From: JAYPUA01 sp038133845
GTDB lineage: Bacteria > SAR324 > NAC60-12
Length of the DNA: 42,968 nucleotides
Direction of reading: 5' to 3'
Assembly (NCBI GenBank): GCA_038133845.1
Contig: JAYPUA010000026.1
Span: 1 to 42,968 of the forward strand
The position numbers and the translations under genes are program-made. Of this stretch, positions 16,570-23,877 are shown in pieces (the stretch's first letter is position 1; every line of letters starts with the position of its first letter). The notes beneath the pieces were generated by a model. That model did no database searches and was not told the origin of the DNA. It was given only the letters and a program-made list of their open reading frames with translations.

Positions 16570-17373
16570 TCAGAAAGAGAGCACCTGGTACAGGGCAATT
16601 GCTGCGGCGTTGCTTACATTCAGAGAGTCAACGGCTCCACTTCCGGAGATGCCGACTGTCCAGTCGCAGGTCTGCCGAGTCAACTGCCGCAACCCTTGCC
16701 CCTCATTTCCCAAGACCAGAATCAAGGGCCGGTCCCGCTGCAACTCCTTTAAAGGCCGGGCCTCTTCCTGGTCCAGTCCCACAACCCAGTACCCAAGCTG
16801 TTGGGCCTGCTTGAGGAAGCGGTGGAGGTTGGGAACCGAAAGAATGGGGAACCATTCGGAAACCCCAGTGGAGCTTTTGGCAACGGCTCCTCCCAGAGGC
16901 GGGGTGTGGTCTCGAGGAACAACAAGCGCCGAGGCTCCAAGAAATCCGCAGGTGCGCAGAATCGCGCCCAGGTTGTGCGGGTCCTCGACCTGGTCGAGCG
17001 CCACAAGGACAGGAAAGGGAGAGCTTTGAGGGTCAGGCAACTCTGAGGAGTCTCCCAGCATCCGAGGGCCGCAAAGCAGCACAACCCCTTGGTGTACGCT
17101 GCCGGTACAGGCGCGGTCCAGATCCCGGACATCCATCTCCTGCACCGGAACCCCCTGCGCTTGTGCCAGACCCCGAACCTCCTGCAAACGGCGATTCCCG
17201 GAGGAAGCCTTGATCAAGAGACGGTCCAGCCTTCTCTGTCGGTGGTTGAGCGCTTCCCAAACGGCCTGTATGCCATAGAGCGTTTCTTCTCGTTGCAGTT
17301 CACGCGTGGATTCCCGGCGACCCTTCCGGGAGGACCCGTGGTGTGCTCCCGGAGCTCCCTTTGGCTTACGCAT
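16570..17373 (-). CDS. rlmB: 23S rRNA 2-prime-O-methyltransferase RlmB/TrmH family
   Basis: This SPOUT-fold methyltransferase probably acts on the 23S rRNA peptidyl-transferase loop (G2251 in E. coli RlmB). The 267-residue protein has a basic N-terminal tail (1-28) and the substrate-binding domain beginning L-Y-G-I-Q-A-V-W-E-A-L. The knot motifs follow: D-Q-V-E-D-P-H-N-L-G-A-I-L-R-T, L-V-L-G-N-E-G-Q-G-L-R and S-L-N-V-S-N-A-A-A-I-A-L-Y. Its start overlaps the thrH stop by 8 bases. The flagellar genes follow on the same strand. TrmH-family specificity cannot be fixed from sequence alone. Confidence 0.9.
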   Translation of the reverse strand: MRKPKGAPGAHHGSSRKGRRESTRELQREETLYGIQAVWEALNHRQRRLDRLLIKASSGNRRLQEVRGLAQAQGVPVQEMDVRDLDRACTGSVHQGVVLLCGPRMLGDSSELPDPQSSPFPVLVALDQVEDPHNLGAILRTCGFLGASALVVPRDHTPPLGGAVAKSSTGVSEWFPILSVPNLHRFLKQAQQLGYWVVGLDQEEARPLKELQRDRPLILVLGNEGQGLRQLTRQTCDWTVGISGSGAVDSLNVSNAAAIALYQVLSF

Positions 17374-17992
17374 ATCCGGGAAGGCCCTGGAGGCGGGTTT
17401 TCAGCTCCGCATAGGATTGCGTCACCGGGAACTGAGGGAACTCTCGAACGACACGTTCCGCAGGGCGAAAGAGGATCCCGTGGTGGGCGGCCTGCAGCAT
17501 GGAAACATCGTTGTAGGAGTCTCCGGCAGCGACGACCTGGAAGTTCAAGCTCCGGAAGGCCTCGACCGCCTTTCGCTTCTGATCCTGAAGCCGGAGCCGG
17601 TAGTTGGTGATCTTTCCGGCGCCATCAACCTCCAGGGAGTGACAGAAGATTGTCGGGTGCCCCAGCTGTGGAAGCAAGGGGGTGACGAACTCCCGGAAGG
17701 TGTCCGAGAGGATGACCACCTCTCCTCGCGTCTGGAGCCAGTCCAGAAACTCGCGCGCGCCTTCCAGCGGGGCCATTCCCTGAACGACCTGTTGAATGTC
17801 CGGAAGTCCGAGTCCGTGCTGTTCACACACACGCAGACGGTGCTGCATCAGCTCATCGTAGTCGGCGATGTCTCGCGTGGTCAGTTGCAGATCGGAAAGT
17901 CCCGTCCGGTCGGCCAGACCAAGCCAGATTTCCGGGATCAGGACGCCTTCGAGGTCCAGACAGGTAATGATCAGTTGGGGAGGTGTTGTCAT
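17366..17992 (-). CDS. thrH: phosphoserine phosphatase / homoserine phosphotransferase ThrH
   Basis: ThrH is a HAD-superfamily enzyme that removes phosphate from phosphoserine and can transfer it to homoserine. The 208-residue protein has motif I C-L-D-L-E-G-V (nucleophile Asp13), the ThrH-type R-D-I-x-D-Y-D-E-L-M stretch, motif II I-L-S-D-T-F-R-E-F, and motif III/IV A-A-G-D-S-Y-N-D. It also has H-x-G-I-L-F-R and R-E-F-P-Q-F-P, strongly ThrH-like rather than SerB-like. I chose ATG 17992 over a GTG three codons upstream. It overlaps rlmB by 8 bases and follows murJ. Confidence 0.92.
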   Translation of the reverse strand: MTTPPQLIITCLDLEGVLIPEIWLGLADRTGLSDLQLTTRDIADYDELMQHRLRVCEQHGLGLPDIQQVVQGMAPLEGAREFLDWLQTRGEVVILSDTFREFVTPLLPQLGHPTIFCHSLEVDGAGKITNYRLRLQDQKRKAVEAFRSLNFQVVAAGDSYNDVSMLQAAHHGILFRPAERVVREFPQFPVTQSYAELKTRLQGLPGYA

Positions 17993-18062
17993 GAAATACA
18001 CTGGTTGAGGGAAGACACGGAATTTGGCAAAGCTCCAGATCTAGCAGGATTGAAGCGCAGGT

Positions 18063-19643
18063 TCAGGTCGAATCTGCTCTCCGGAGGCGCCGGATGAGCC
18101 GGAGCGCGTAGGGGTCCTGGAGCACAAGCAGGCTTGCTGCATAGAGCCCCCCGCCGGTGAACAGCAAGAGCAAGAACATGCCCCAGTTGGCAAGGCTTGT
18201 GGGACCTGAGCTCCAGTCTCGCTGAGCGAGCATCCAGACGCATCCTCCCATGACGACAGAGGCTCCAAGGTGTCTGAGAGGCGTCCACAGGTCGGCTGTT
18301 CCCGGAAGTCGACGACGCAGCACCGCCTGAAGCACCAACCACTGAAACGTGGTTCCTGCAGAGAGTCCCAGTGCCAGGCCCGTGACCTGCAGGCTCTGGC
18401 TCCACCAATAACCCAAGCCGCCGGTGACGACGATGCTCAGGAAAGCAACGCGCACGGGTGTCTTGGAGTCCTTGAGCGCATAAAATGCGGAGGTCTGCAA
18501 GCGGATCAGAGCAACCATCGGCAGGCTGAGGGCAAACGCCTGCAGCGCGGCTGCCGTTTGCTGCACGTCATCCCACCGGTAGGCCCCGTGCAGGTAGAGC
18601 ATGGCGGTGATCGGCTCGGCCGCAACGACCAGGCCTGCAGCCGCTGGCAGGACAATCATCAAGGTCGAATGGGTGCTAAAGCGCAAGGTCCCCAGCGCCC
18701 GCTCCCACTGCTGTTGGGCCACGTGCCTGCTGAACTCCGGAAAGCTTGCGGTCGTGATGGCGAAGGCGAACACCCCGAGGGTCAGCTCGGTCAGGCGGCT
18801 GGCGTTGTAGTAGTGGGTGACCTGACCTTCCGGAAGAAAGCTGGCGAGGTTGCGGAGGACGATCAGGTTGAGCTGATACGCGGCCACGCCAAACAGTGAG
18901 GGCCCAAGCAGTCCCAGAAGCTGTCGGATCTCCGGGGCGCTGCCTTCGCGAGTCCAGAAGCTCCGGGGGCGCAAGAGCAGCCCGCAGCCCCGAAGCGAAG
19001 GCCACTGCAGCAGCACCTGAGCGGCTCCCCCGAGGAGCACTCCTCCGGCGACTCCGAGCATCGGCTCTTCCAGGCCTGGAGCCAGCAGCAGCGCTCCTCC
19101 GAGAATTCCCAGGTTGAGCAGGATCGGAGCCGCTGCGGCTGAGGCAAAGCGCCCCTCGGCGTTCAGGACCGCCATCGCCCAGGCAACACACGAGACCAAC
19201 ACCAGGTAGGGGAACATCCAGCGCGTCAGCTCCACCGTTAGGGCGAACTGCTCTGGGCGTGCCTCAAATCCAGCGGCAAACAGCCACACCAGCTGCGGAG
19301 TGAAGCACATCCCGAGCGCTGTGAGCAAGACGGTGGCGGTCAGAACGAGCCCCAGCCCCTGAGCTGCAAAGTGTCGGGCTCGCTCGACTCCGGAACGCTC
19401 CCGAGCCTCAGTGTATACCGGAACCAGCGCGAGGTTCATGGAGCCTTCTGCGGTCAGACGCCGGAACATGTTGGGGATGGTGAAGGCCTGAATGAAGGCA
19501 TCCAGCATTCCGGAAGCTCCGAACAGGTGAGAGAGGGTCAGGTCGCGAACAGCCCCGAGCAGTCGGGAAAGCAGAGTGAATCCGGCCACGGTGCCGGAAC
19601 GCTTGAGGACCTGACGTGCTTCGGAGGAAGGTGAGTGGGACAC
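18063..19643 (-). CDS. murJ: lipid II flippase MurJ
   Basis: MurJ (MviN) moves lipid II across the inner membrane for peptidoglycan synthesis. The 526-residue protein has about 14 hydrophobic segments. It carries the family N-terminal signature: T-L-L-S-R-L-L-G-A-V-R-D, G-A-S-G-M-L-D-A-F, A-F-T-I-P-N-M-F-R-R-L and A-E-G-S-M-N-L-A-L-V-P-V-Y. Length fits the family. The start appears to be GTG; no ATG is near the N-terminus. It lies 18 bases after the repeat-protein gene and 70 bases before thrH on the same strand. Confidence 0.95.
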   Translation of the reverse strand: MSHSPSSEARQVLKRSGTVAGFTLLSRLLGAVRDLTLSHLFGASGMLDAFIQAFTIPNMFRRLTAEGSMNLALVPVYTEARERSGVERARHFAAQGLGLVLTATVLLTALGMCFTPQLVWLFAAGFEARPEQFALTVELTRWMFPYLVLVSCVAWAMAVLNAEGRFASAAAAPILLNLGILGGALLLAPGLEEPMLGVAGGVLLGGAAQVLLQWPSLRGCGLLLRPRSFWTREGSAPEIRQLLGLLGPSLFGVAAYQLNLIVLRNLASFLPEGQVTHYYNASRLTELTLGVFAFAITTASFPEFSRHVAQQQWERALGTLRFSTHSTLMIVLPAAAGLVVAAEPITAMLYLHGAYRWDDVQQTAAALQAFALSLPMVALIRLQTSAFYALKDSKTPVRVAFLSIVVTGGLGYWWSQSLQVTGLALGLSAGTTFQWLVLQAVLRRRLPGTADLWTPLRHLGASVVMGGCVWMLAQRDWSSGPTSLANWGMFLLLLFTGGGLYAASLLVLQDPYALRLIRRLRRADST

Positions 19644-19661
19644 CTGGAGGGGCTCAGGAAA

Positions 19662-20198
19662 TCATTGACCAATGCGGTACTCCTGGTTCCGCGCTTTCCA
19701 GCGTTCCAGAGAGTTTTTCAGGTGTTTGTAATTGAGCGGCTGGTTCGGAGAAACCTCCTGCAACGTTTGACGTCGGACCACCTCGGAGCGCAGACGTCCG
19801 TAATCCAGCGGAGGGTTCCCTCCTCTGGAGGCTCGGCGCAGGGCCTGCAGGTCCTCGACGGTTCGGCGCATCCTCGCATAATCGAGTGGCTTGTTTGGAG
19901 AGGGGGGCAGCGGGGGCGGCTCCTGAGAGTTCGAGACCTCCACGGCCTCATCCATCCGGTCATAGTCCAGCACCGGGTTGGGCGGAGGGCGCAGAGAGGA
20001 CTGGTAGCGCGCGGTGTTGAGGATCTTCCGCGCTACAGAGAGGCTGCGGTTGTCGGGTGCCGGAGCCTCCTCCTGAGAGACCAAAGGCCCGGCTGTGAGC
20101 AGCAGCGCTCCTGCCAGAATGACACACAGGCCGGCGTACTTTCTCCAGGAGAACAACAACTCAGTCGAACGAGGATCTTGCAAGGGGTCCGGGGACAA
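19662..20198 (-). CDS. anchored protein with N-x-P-L-D-Y-x-R-M repeats, unknown function
   Basis: I do not recognise this 178-residue protein. Residues 22-40 form one hydrophobic segment after R19-K20, so it is a signal-anchored or secreted protein with most of its length probably in the periplasm. The rest carries four clear copies of N-x-P-[LV]-[DN]-Y-x-[RH]-[ML]-x-x-x-[VL], starting at residues 74, 102, 128 and 152. A weaker copy starts at 50. The spacing is 24-28 residues, joined by proline-rich linkers. The start is uncertain: the frame offers only TTG codons (20198, 20183 and two near 20159), none with a good ribosome-binding site. It is the first gene before murJ, 18 bases away, so a role at the envelope is a guess from context. 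Confidence 0.7.
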   Translation of the reverse strand: MSPDPLQDPRSTELLFSWRKYAGLCVILAGALLLTAGPLVSQEEAPAPDNRSLSVARKILNTARYQSSLRPPPNPVLDYDRMDEAVEVSNSQEPPPLPPSPNKPLDYARMRRTVEDLQALRRASRGGNPPLDYGRLRSEVVRRQTLQEVSPNQPLNYKHLKNSLERWKARNQEYRIGQ

Positions 20199-20239
20199 GG
20201 GGGAGGGCTGGAAAAGCGGGAGGGTTCAGCGCTCCCGGC

Positions 20240-20269
20240 TTGAGCCAACCTTCACGTTGGGTTTACGAT
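20240..20269 (+). promoter_or_regulatory. possible sigma-70 promoter for hslO
   Basis: TTGAGC at 20240-20245 and TACGAT at 20264-20269 with an 18-base spacer, 46 bases upstream of the Hsp33 start in a divergent intergenic region. Each box matches four of six consensus positions, so the support is modest. Confidence 0.28.
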
Positions 20270-20314
20270 GTGGTGAGCATTTCATGAAATTCCGACCCTC
20301 TCCAGCCTCCGACC

Positions 20315-21190
20315 ATGCCCACACCTCCTGTTGCTGACGACCTCTCCGAGAGTCTGCTGCTGACCTTGATTGACGAAGCCCGTGAGTTTGCCCTTTACTT
20401 TCTGGAAGGGCAGAAACTCATCCGGGATCTTGCGCTGATTCATCCGGTGCAGGGCGCGGGTTTCGCTTACTTCCGGGAGGTCGTCCTGAGCGTGCAGCCA
20501 ATGATTGCTTTGCTCAAGGGAAACGAGCAGTTCGGCTTCTATCTGGACTCCGAAGCTCCCTACTTCCGGCTCAAGCTGGAAACGGGGCACCAGGGGTTTT
20601 CTCGCTGCATGCTGCTTCCGGAAGATTTCCAGGAGTTTCCTGAAAATTTCACAGGGCAAGCTCGAGTGCACAAGCTGTACTCTGACAACCGCCAGCCGTA
20701 TCAGTCGATCCTGCAGGTCAAGGAGCAGCCGCTCCGGCAGGTCGTCAATCAGGTGCTGCGGGATTCATACCAAGTCAACAGCGTCGTCACGGTTTCCGGG
20801 CAAAGCGACCAGAGCGCAATGTTGCATCAGTTGCCCCCGCTGCCTGGAAAAGAAGAGTACGAGTTTTCTCCGGAAGCGCTGGAGCAGCGTCGTCGAGAAA
20901 TGGAGAAAGGCCTGAGCCAGGTCTTCTCACAGGCGCTGATGGGCAAGGAGGCGGTGAGCGCGGCACTGCAGCAGTTGGGATTTCGACTGCTTGCAGAGCG
21001 GGAGGTGCTCTTTCACTGCCCCTGCTCCAAGGAGCAGATGATCCGGAACATCCACCTGATCTATGCTCAGGAACGAGAGGGACTGTTTGAAGCGGGACAG
21101 GAGTCTCTGGAGTTGGTCTGCGAATACTGCAAGACGAGGTATCAGATCTCCCGAGGAGAGTTGGAGGCTTCCGGAAGTCCACTCAACTGA
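20315..21190 (+). CDS. hslO: redox-regulated chaperone Hsp33
   Basis: Hsp33 is a cytosolic holdase activated by oxidation of its zinc centre under peroxide or bleach stress. The 291-residue protein has the N-terminal substrate-binding domain with a diverged L-K-G-N-E-Q-F-G-F-Y-L-D stretch in place of the usual helix-strand core. A linker near 172-190 (L-P-P-L-P-G) follows. The C-terminal zinc site has Cys235, Cys237, Cys269 and Cys272 in the CxC...CxxC arrangement, inside F-H-C-P-C-S-K-E-Q and L-V-C-E-Y-C-K-T-R-Y-Q-I. All four ligands are present. The gene stands alone between divergent and convergent neighbours. Confidence 0.85.
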   Translation: MPTPPVADDLSESLLLTLIDEAREFALYFLEGQKLIRDLALIHPVQGAGFAYFREVVLSVQPMIALLKGNEQFGFYLDSEAPYFRLKLETGHQGFSRCMLLPEDFQEFPENFTGQARVHKLYSDNRQPYQSILQVKEQPLRQVVNQVLRDSYQVNSVVTVSGQSDQSAMLHQLPPLPGKEEYEFSPEALEQRRREMEKGLSQVFSQALMGKEAVSAALQQLGFRLLAEREVLFHCPCSKEQMIRNIHLIYAQEREGLFEAGQESLELVCEYCKTRYQISRGELEASGSPLN

Positions 21191-21225
21191 CAGAGTCCCG
21201 GAAGGGAGAGAGAGGCCGTGAGGTC

Positions 21226-21522
21226 TTACTGCTTGACTTCCTCAATGATGGTACGAATCACGGGGATTTGCACATAGCCGTTCTCCAGGCTCCAGAAGAA
21301 ATAGTAACCGGTTGCCGAGCCGTCCGGGTTCTTCTGAGTGGTGACCTTCCCGTCCTTGACGGTCCAGCTCTTCACAATCTGCCCGTTGTCGGCGACATAG
21401 GACACCTTCATGTCCTTGCCCAGGTAGTTGTCGACCTCCTTGAAGATCACGTTGCGCTTCTCTTCAGTACATCCTGCAAGCAGAGCGGTACCGATCAGTG
21501 CGGGAATCCAAAAGTTCTTCAT
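21226..21522 (-). CDS. small lipoprotein, unknown function
   Basis: This 98-residue protein starts M-K-N-F-W-I-P-A-L-I-G and has the lipobox L-L-A-G-C, with the modified Cys at about 18, followed by T-E-E-K. The mature part has a predicted mixed alpha/beta pattern (V-S-Y-V-A-D-N-G-Q-I-V-K-S-W-T-V-K-D-G-K-V) that I cannot assign to a family. The open frame extends to a TTG at 21552 inside lysA; the ATG at 21522 is chosen because it places the signal peptide correctly. It is 17 bases after the lysA stop and is probably cotranscribed with it. Confidence 0.75.
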   Translation of the reverse strand: MKNFWIPALIGTALLAGCTEEKRNVIFKEVDNYLGKDMKVSYVADNGQIVKSWTVKDGKVTTQKNPDGSATGYYFFWSLENGYVQIPVIRTIIEEVKQ

Positions 21523-21539
21523 GGTGCTTTTTGTTGGGT

Positions 21540-22781
21540 TCAGGTTGAGCAAAAGGTGGCCGTGAGGTCCTCAAACGTCTCTCGGCGTCGGATTAAGCGA
21601 GCGCTCCCATCGCGGACCAAGACCTCGGCCGGACGAGCACGGGTGTTGTACTGGGAACTCATGGACATGCCATACGCCCCGGCGTCACGGATTCCCAGAC
21701 AGTCTCCAAGCTCCGGGGCTGGGATCGGGCGGTCAATGCCCTGAGGGCTGCGGCTGAAGATGTCTCCGGACTCGCAGATGTTGCCCACCACCGTGACCGC
21801 CTTCTCCGGAGCCTGCGGCCGGGAGGCGTTCACGATGTGGTGATAGGAACCGTACATGGTCGGGCGAACCAGGTGATTGAACCCGGAGTCGACTCCGACA
21901 AAGCAGTGTTGCGGTGTCTCGTTGAGATCGGTCACTCGTACCAGTAGCGTCCCGGCTGGCGCAACCAGAAACCGTCCGGGCTCGATTTTCATGGTCAGAG
22001 GGCGTCCGTAGGATGTGCAGAATGCCTGGAAGCGTCGCTGCATTTCGGCTCCAAGTTCCTCGTGGTGCAGGGTCGGTTGGTCTGGACGATACGGAATGCC
22101 AAACCCACCTCCGAAGTCGATGAACTCCAGGTCTGGCAGCCTGCTCGCACAGCGCAGGAGCAATTCCATGGCCTCAAGCATCGGCTCGGCGGTGTAGATC
22201 CCGGTGCCGATGTGCGAGTGGACCCCGATCAACCGGACGTTGTGTCGAGTGGCAAGCTCCAGCGCTTCTTCCAGCTTCTCATACCAGATGCCAAACTTGG
22301 AGTCCGGTCCTCCGGTGATGCAGTGTGCATGATGTCCGGCACCAACTCCCGGATTGACTCGGATCGAGACCTTGCCACCTGGATTCCGAGAAGCCGTCCG
22401 TTCCAGCACAGAGAGCGATCCGAGGTTGACGTTGACGCCCTGCTTCAGGCAAACCTCGATCTCTTCCACGGAGGTGTTGTTTCCCGTGAACAGAATCCGC
22501 TCCGCAGGGAACCCTGCGCTCCGGGCCAGCCGGACCTCTCCTGCGGAGACCGCGTCGATCCAGGCGCCTTCCTCTTGAAGGATGCGGAGGATGGCCGGGT
22601 TGGAGTTGGCCTTCATGGCGTAGTGGATGTCCGGACGCGGATCGGGGAACGCTCCGTGCAAGAGCCGAAACTGGGAGCGGATGATTTGCTCGTCATACAC
22701 GTACAGCGGGGTGCCAAACTCTTCTGCCAACGCCTCCAGCGCACATCCTCCAACCCACAGCTTTTCGCCGCGAACCTCCAT
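21540..22781 (-). CDS. lysA: diaminopimelate decarboxylase
   Basis: LysA converts meso-diaminopimelate to L-lysine with PLP in the cytosol. The 413-residue protein has F-G-T-P-L-Y-V-Y-D, the PLP lysine in H-Y-A-M-K-A-N (Lys57), H-S-H-I-G-T-G, G-G-G-F-G-I-P-Y, I-E-P-G-R, C-E-S-G-D and D-A-G-A-Y-G-M-S-M-S-S-Q-Y-N, in the usual order. I chose the ATG at 22781, which has an AAGGAA site six bases upstream. The frame is open to a TTG at 22820. It is divergent from the SPOR-domain gene. Confidence 0.96.
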   Translation of the reverse strand: MEVRGEKLWVGGCALEALAEEFGTPLYVYDEQIIRSQFRLLHGAFPDPRPDIHYAMKANSNPAILRILQEEGAWIDAVSAGEVRLARSAGFPAERILFTGNNTSVEEIEVCLKQGVNVNLGSLSVLERTASRNPGGKVSIRVNPGVGAGHHAHCITGGPDSKFGIWYEKLEEALELATRHNVRLIGVHSHIGTGIYTAEPMLEAMELLLRCASRLPDLEFIDFGGGFGIPYRPDQPTLHHEELGAEMQRRFQAFCTSYGRPLTMKIEPGRFLVAPAGTLLVRVTDLNETPQHCFVGVDSGFNHLVRPTMYGSYHHIVNASRPQAPEKAVTVVGNICESGDIFSRSPQGIDRPIPAPELGDCLGIRDAGAYGMSMSSQYNTRARPAEVLVRDGSARLIRRRETFEDLTATFCST

Positions 22782-22866
22782 ACCGGTTCCTTCACCTTGA
22801 TGGTTTGTTGAGAAAATCAATAAACTAGCTTGCAGACCTCAACATTCAAGCGCATTGCCCCTGCTC

Positions 22867-23877
22867 ATGAAATTCTCACTGCGTACCTTGATTCTGTGGA
22901 TCCTGGCTCTGGGCCTCCTGGGTTTCCTGTCCGGACTTGCCGTGGTGCAGTACTCGCCTCAGGAGAACCTCTCCATCCAGGCGCTGCCTCCGGCTGTGGC
23001 TGTCGAGGAGGTGATCCTGGACAATGCCTCCACGGACAACATGACCGCAGCGGCGGAGGTCACGGCAGAAGGCCCGGCACAGGAGACTCGATCTCAGCTG
23101 GTGGAGCGAGGGGAGATGCTGTGGGACGTGGCTCCTCCCGAAGAGGCGCACCTTCCTTCAGAAGAAGAGTGGATCACGCTGATGGTACAGAACAAGTCGC
23201 GGTTGGACTTGATTGAGGTCCCCGACACCTCAAAGGATTGGGAGGCGACTCGGGAGGGGCGCAAGCTGAAGATTCAGTTCCGTTCGGAGGTGGATGCGAT
23301 GCAGGACATCCTCTCTCGGCGGAACCGGGGGAAGTATGCCGTGCAGATGCTCTCGCTCCCAGAGGAGCAGTTCGAGGTTGCGCTGGAGCGCGTCCGCCTG
23401 CTCATGCAAGATGGCCATTACGCCTACCTGCATCGCACAGAGAAGCCCTACAAGGGCAAGCTCTGGTTCCGAGTGCGTGTGGGGTTTTTCAAGAATACGG
23501 ATGAAGCTCGTGCGGCGGGGCAGGAGATCTATGAAGCCTATCGCAAGCGCCAACTGTTTCCCGCAAACTTCTGGCCGGTCCTGCCCTCTCCAGGAGAGCA
23601 GTCTCGGGAGTTGCTGGACCTCAGGCAAGCGACCAACAAGCCGTGGGTGGTGCAGCCTCCGGAGTATGAGTCGTTTGAGGCCGCAGCGAAGGACCTTGCC
23701 CGATTCTCCAGCGAGACGGAATTGAGCTACCTCTCGATGCGTCTGGACTCTGACGGAAAGCCCGTCTACCGGATCCGCGTCGGGTTCTTTGAGCAGTCGT
23801 CCGAGGCCAGCTATGTCCGGACGCTGCTCCGTCGTTCCTATTCGGCGTTTCAACAGGCTCGAATCATGAGCCTGTGA
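22867..23877 (+). CDS. SPOR-domain envelope protein
   Basis: This 336-residue protein has one N-terminal transmembrane segment (about 6-27), an acidic, probably disordered stretch (about 30-135), and two SPOR-like domains. The first (about 156-226) has K-Y-A-V-Q-M-L-S-L and F-R-V-R-V-G-F-F. The second (about 259-330) has P-W-V-V-Q-P-P and Y-R-I-R-V-G-F-F. SPOR domains bind denuded glycan strands at the division septum, so this is likely an inner-membrane protein with a periplasmic peptidoglycan-binding part. I chose ATG 22867 over TTG 22855. Its stop codon directly abuts the stop of the convergent gene on the other strand. Confidence 0.8.
   Translation: MKFSLRTLILWILALGLLGFLSGLAVVQYSPQENLSIQALPPAVAVEEVILDNASTDNMTAAAEVTAEGPAQETRSQLVERGEMLWDVAPPEEAHLPSEEEWITLMVQNKSRLDLIEVPDTSKDWEATREGRKLKIQFRSEVDAMQDILSRRNRGKYAVQMLSLPEEQFEVALERVRLLMQDGHYAYLHRTEKPYKGKLWFRVRVGFFKNTDEARAAGQEIYEAYRKRQLFPANFWPVLPSPGEQSRELLDLRQATNKPWVVQPPEYESFEAAAKDLARFSSETELSYLSMRLDSDGKPVYRIRVGFFEQSSEASYVRTLLRRSYSAFQQARIMSL

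Noticed and set aside
16552..16570. Short hairpin at the rlmB stop
   Set aside because: Only six pairs, partly within the stop codon region and without a T run; too weak to call a terminator.
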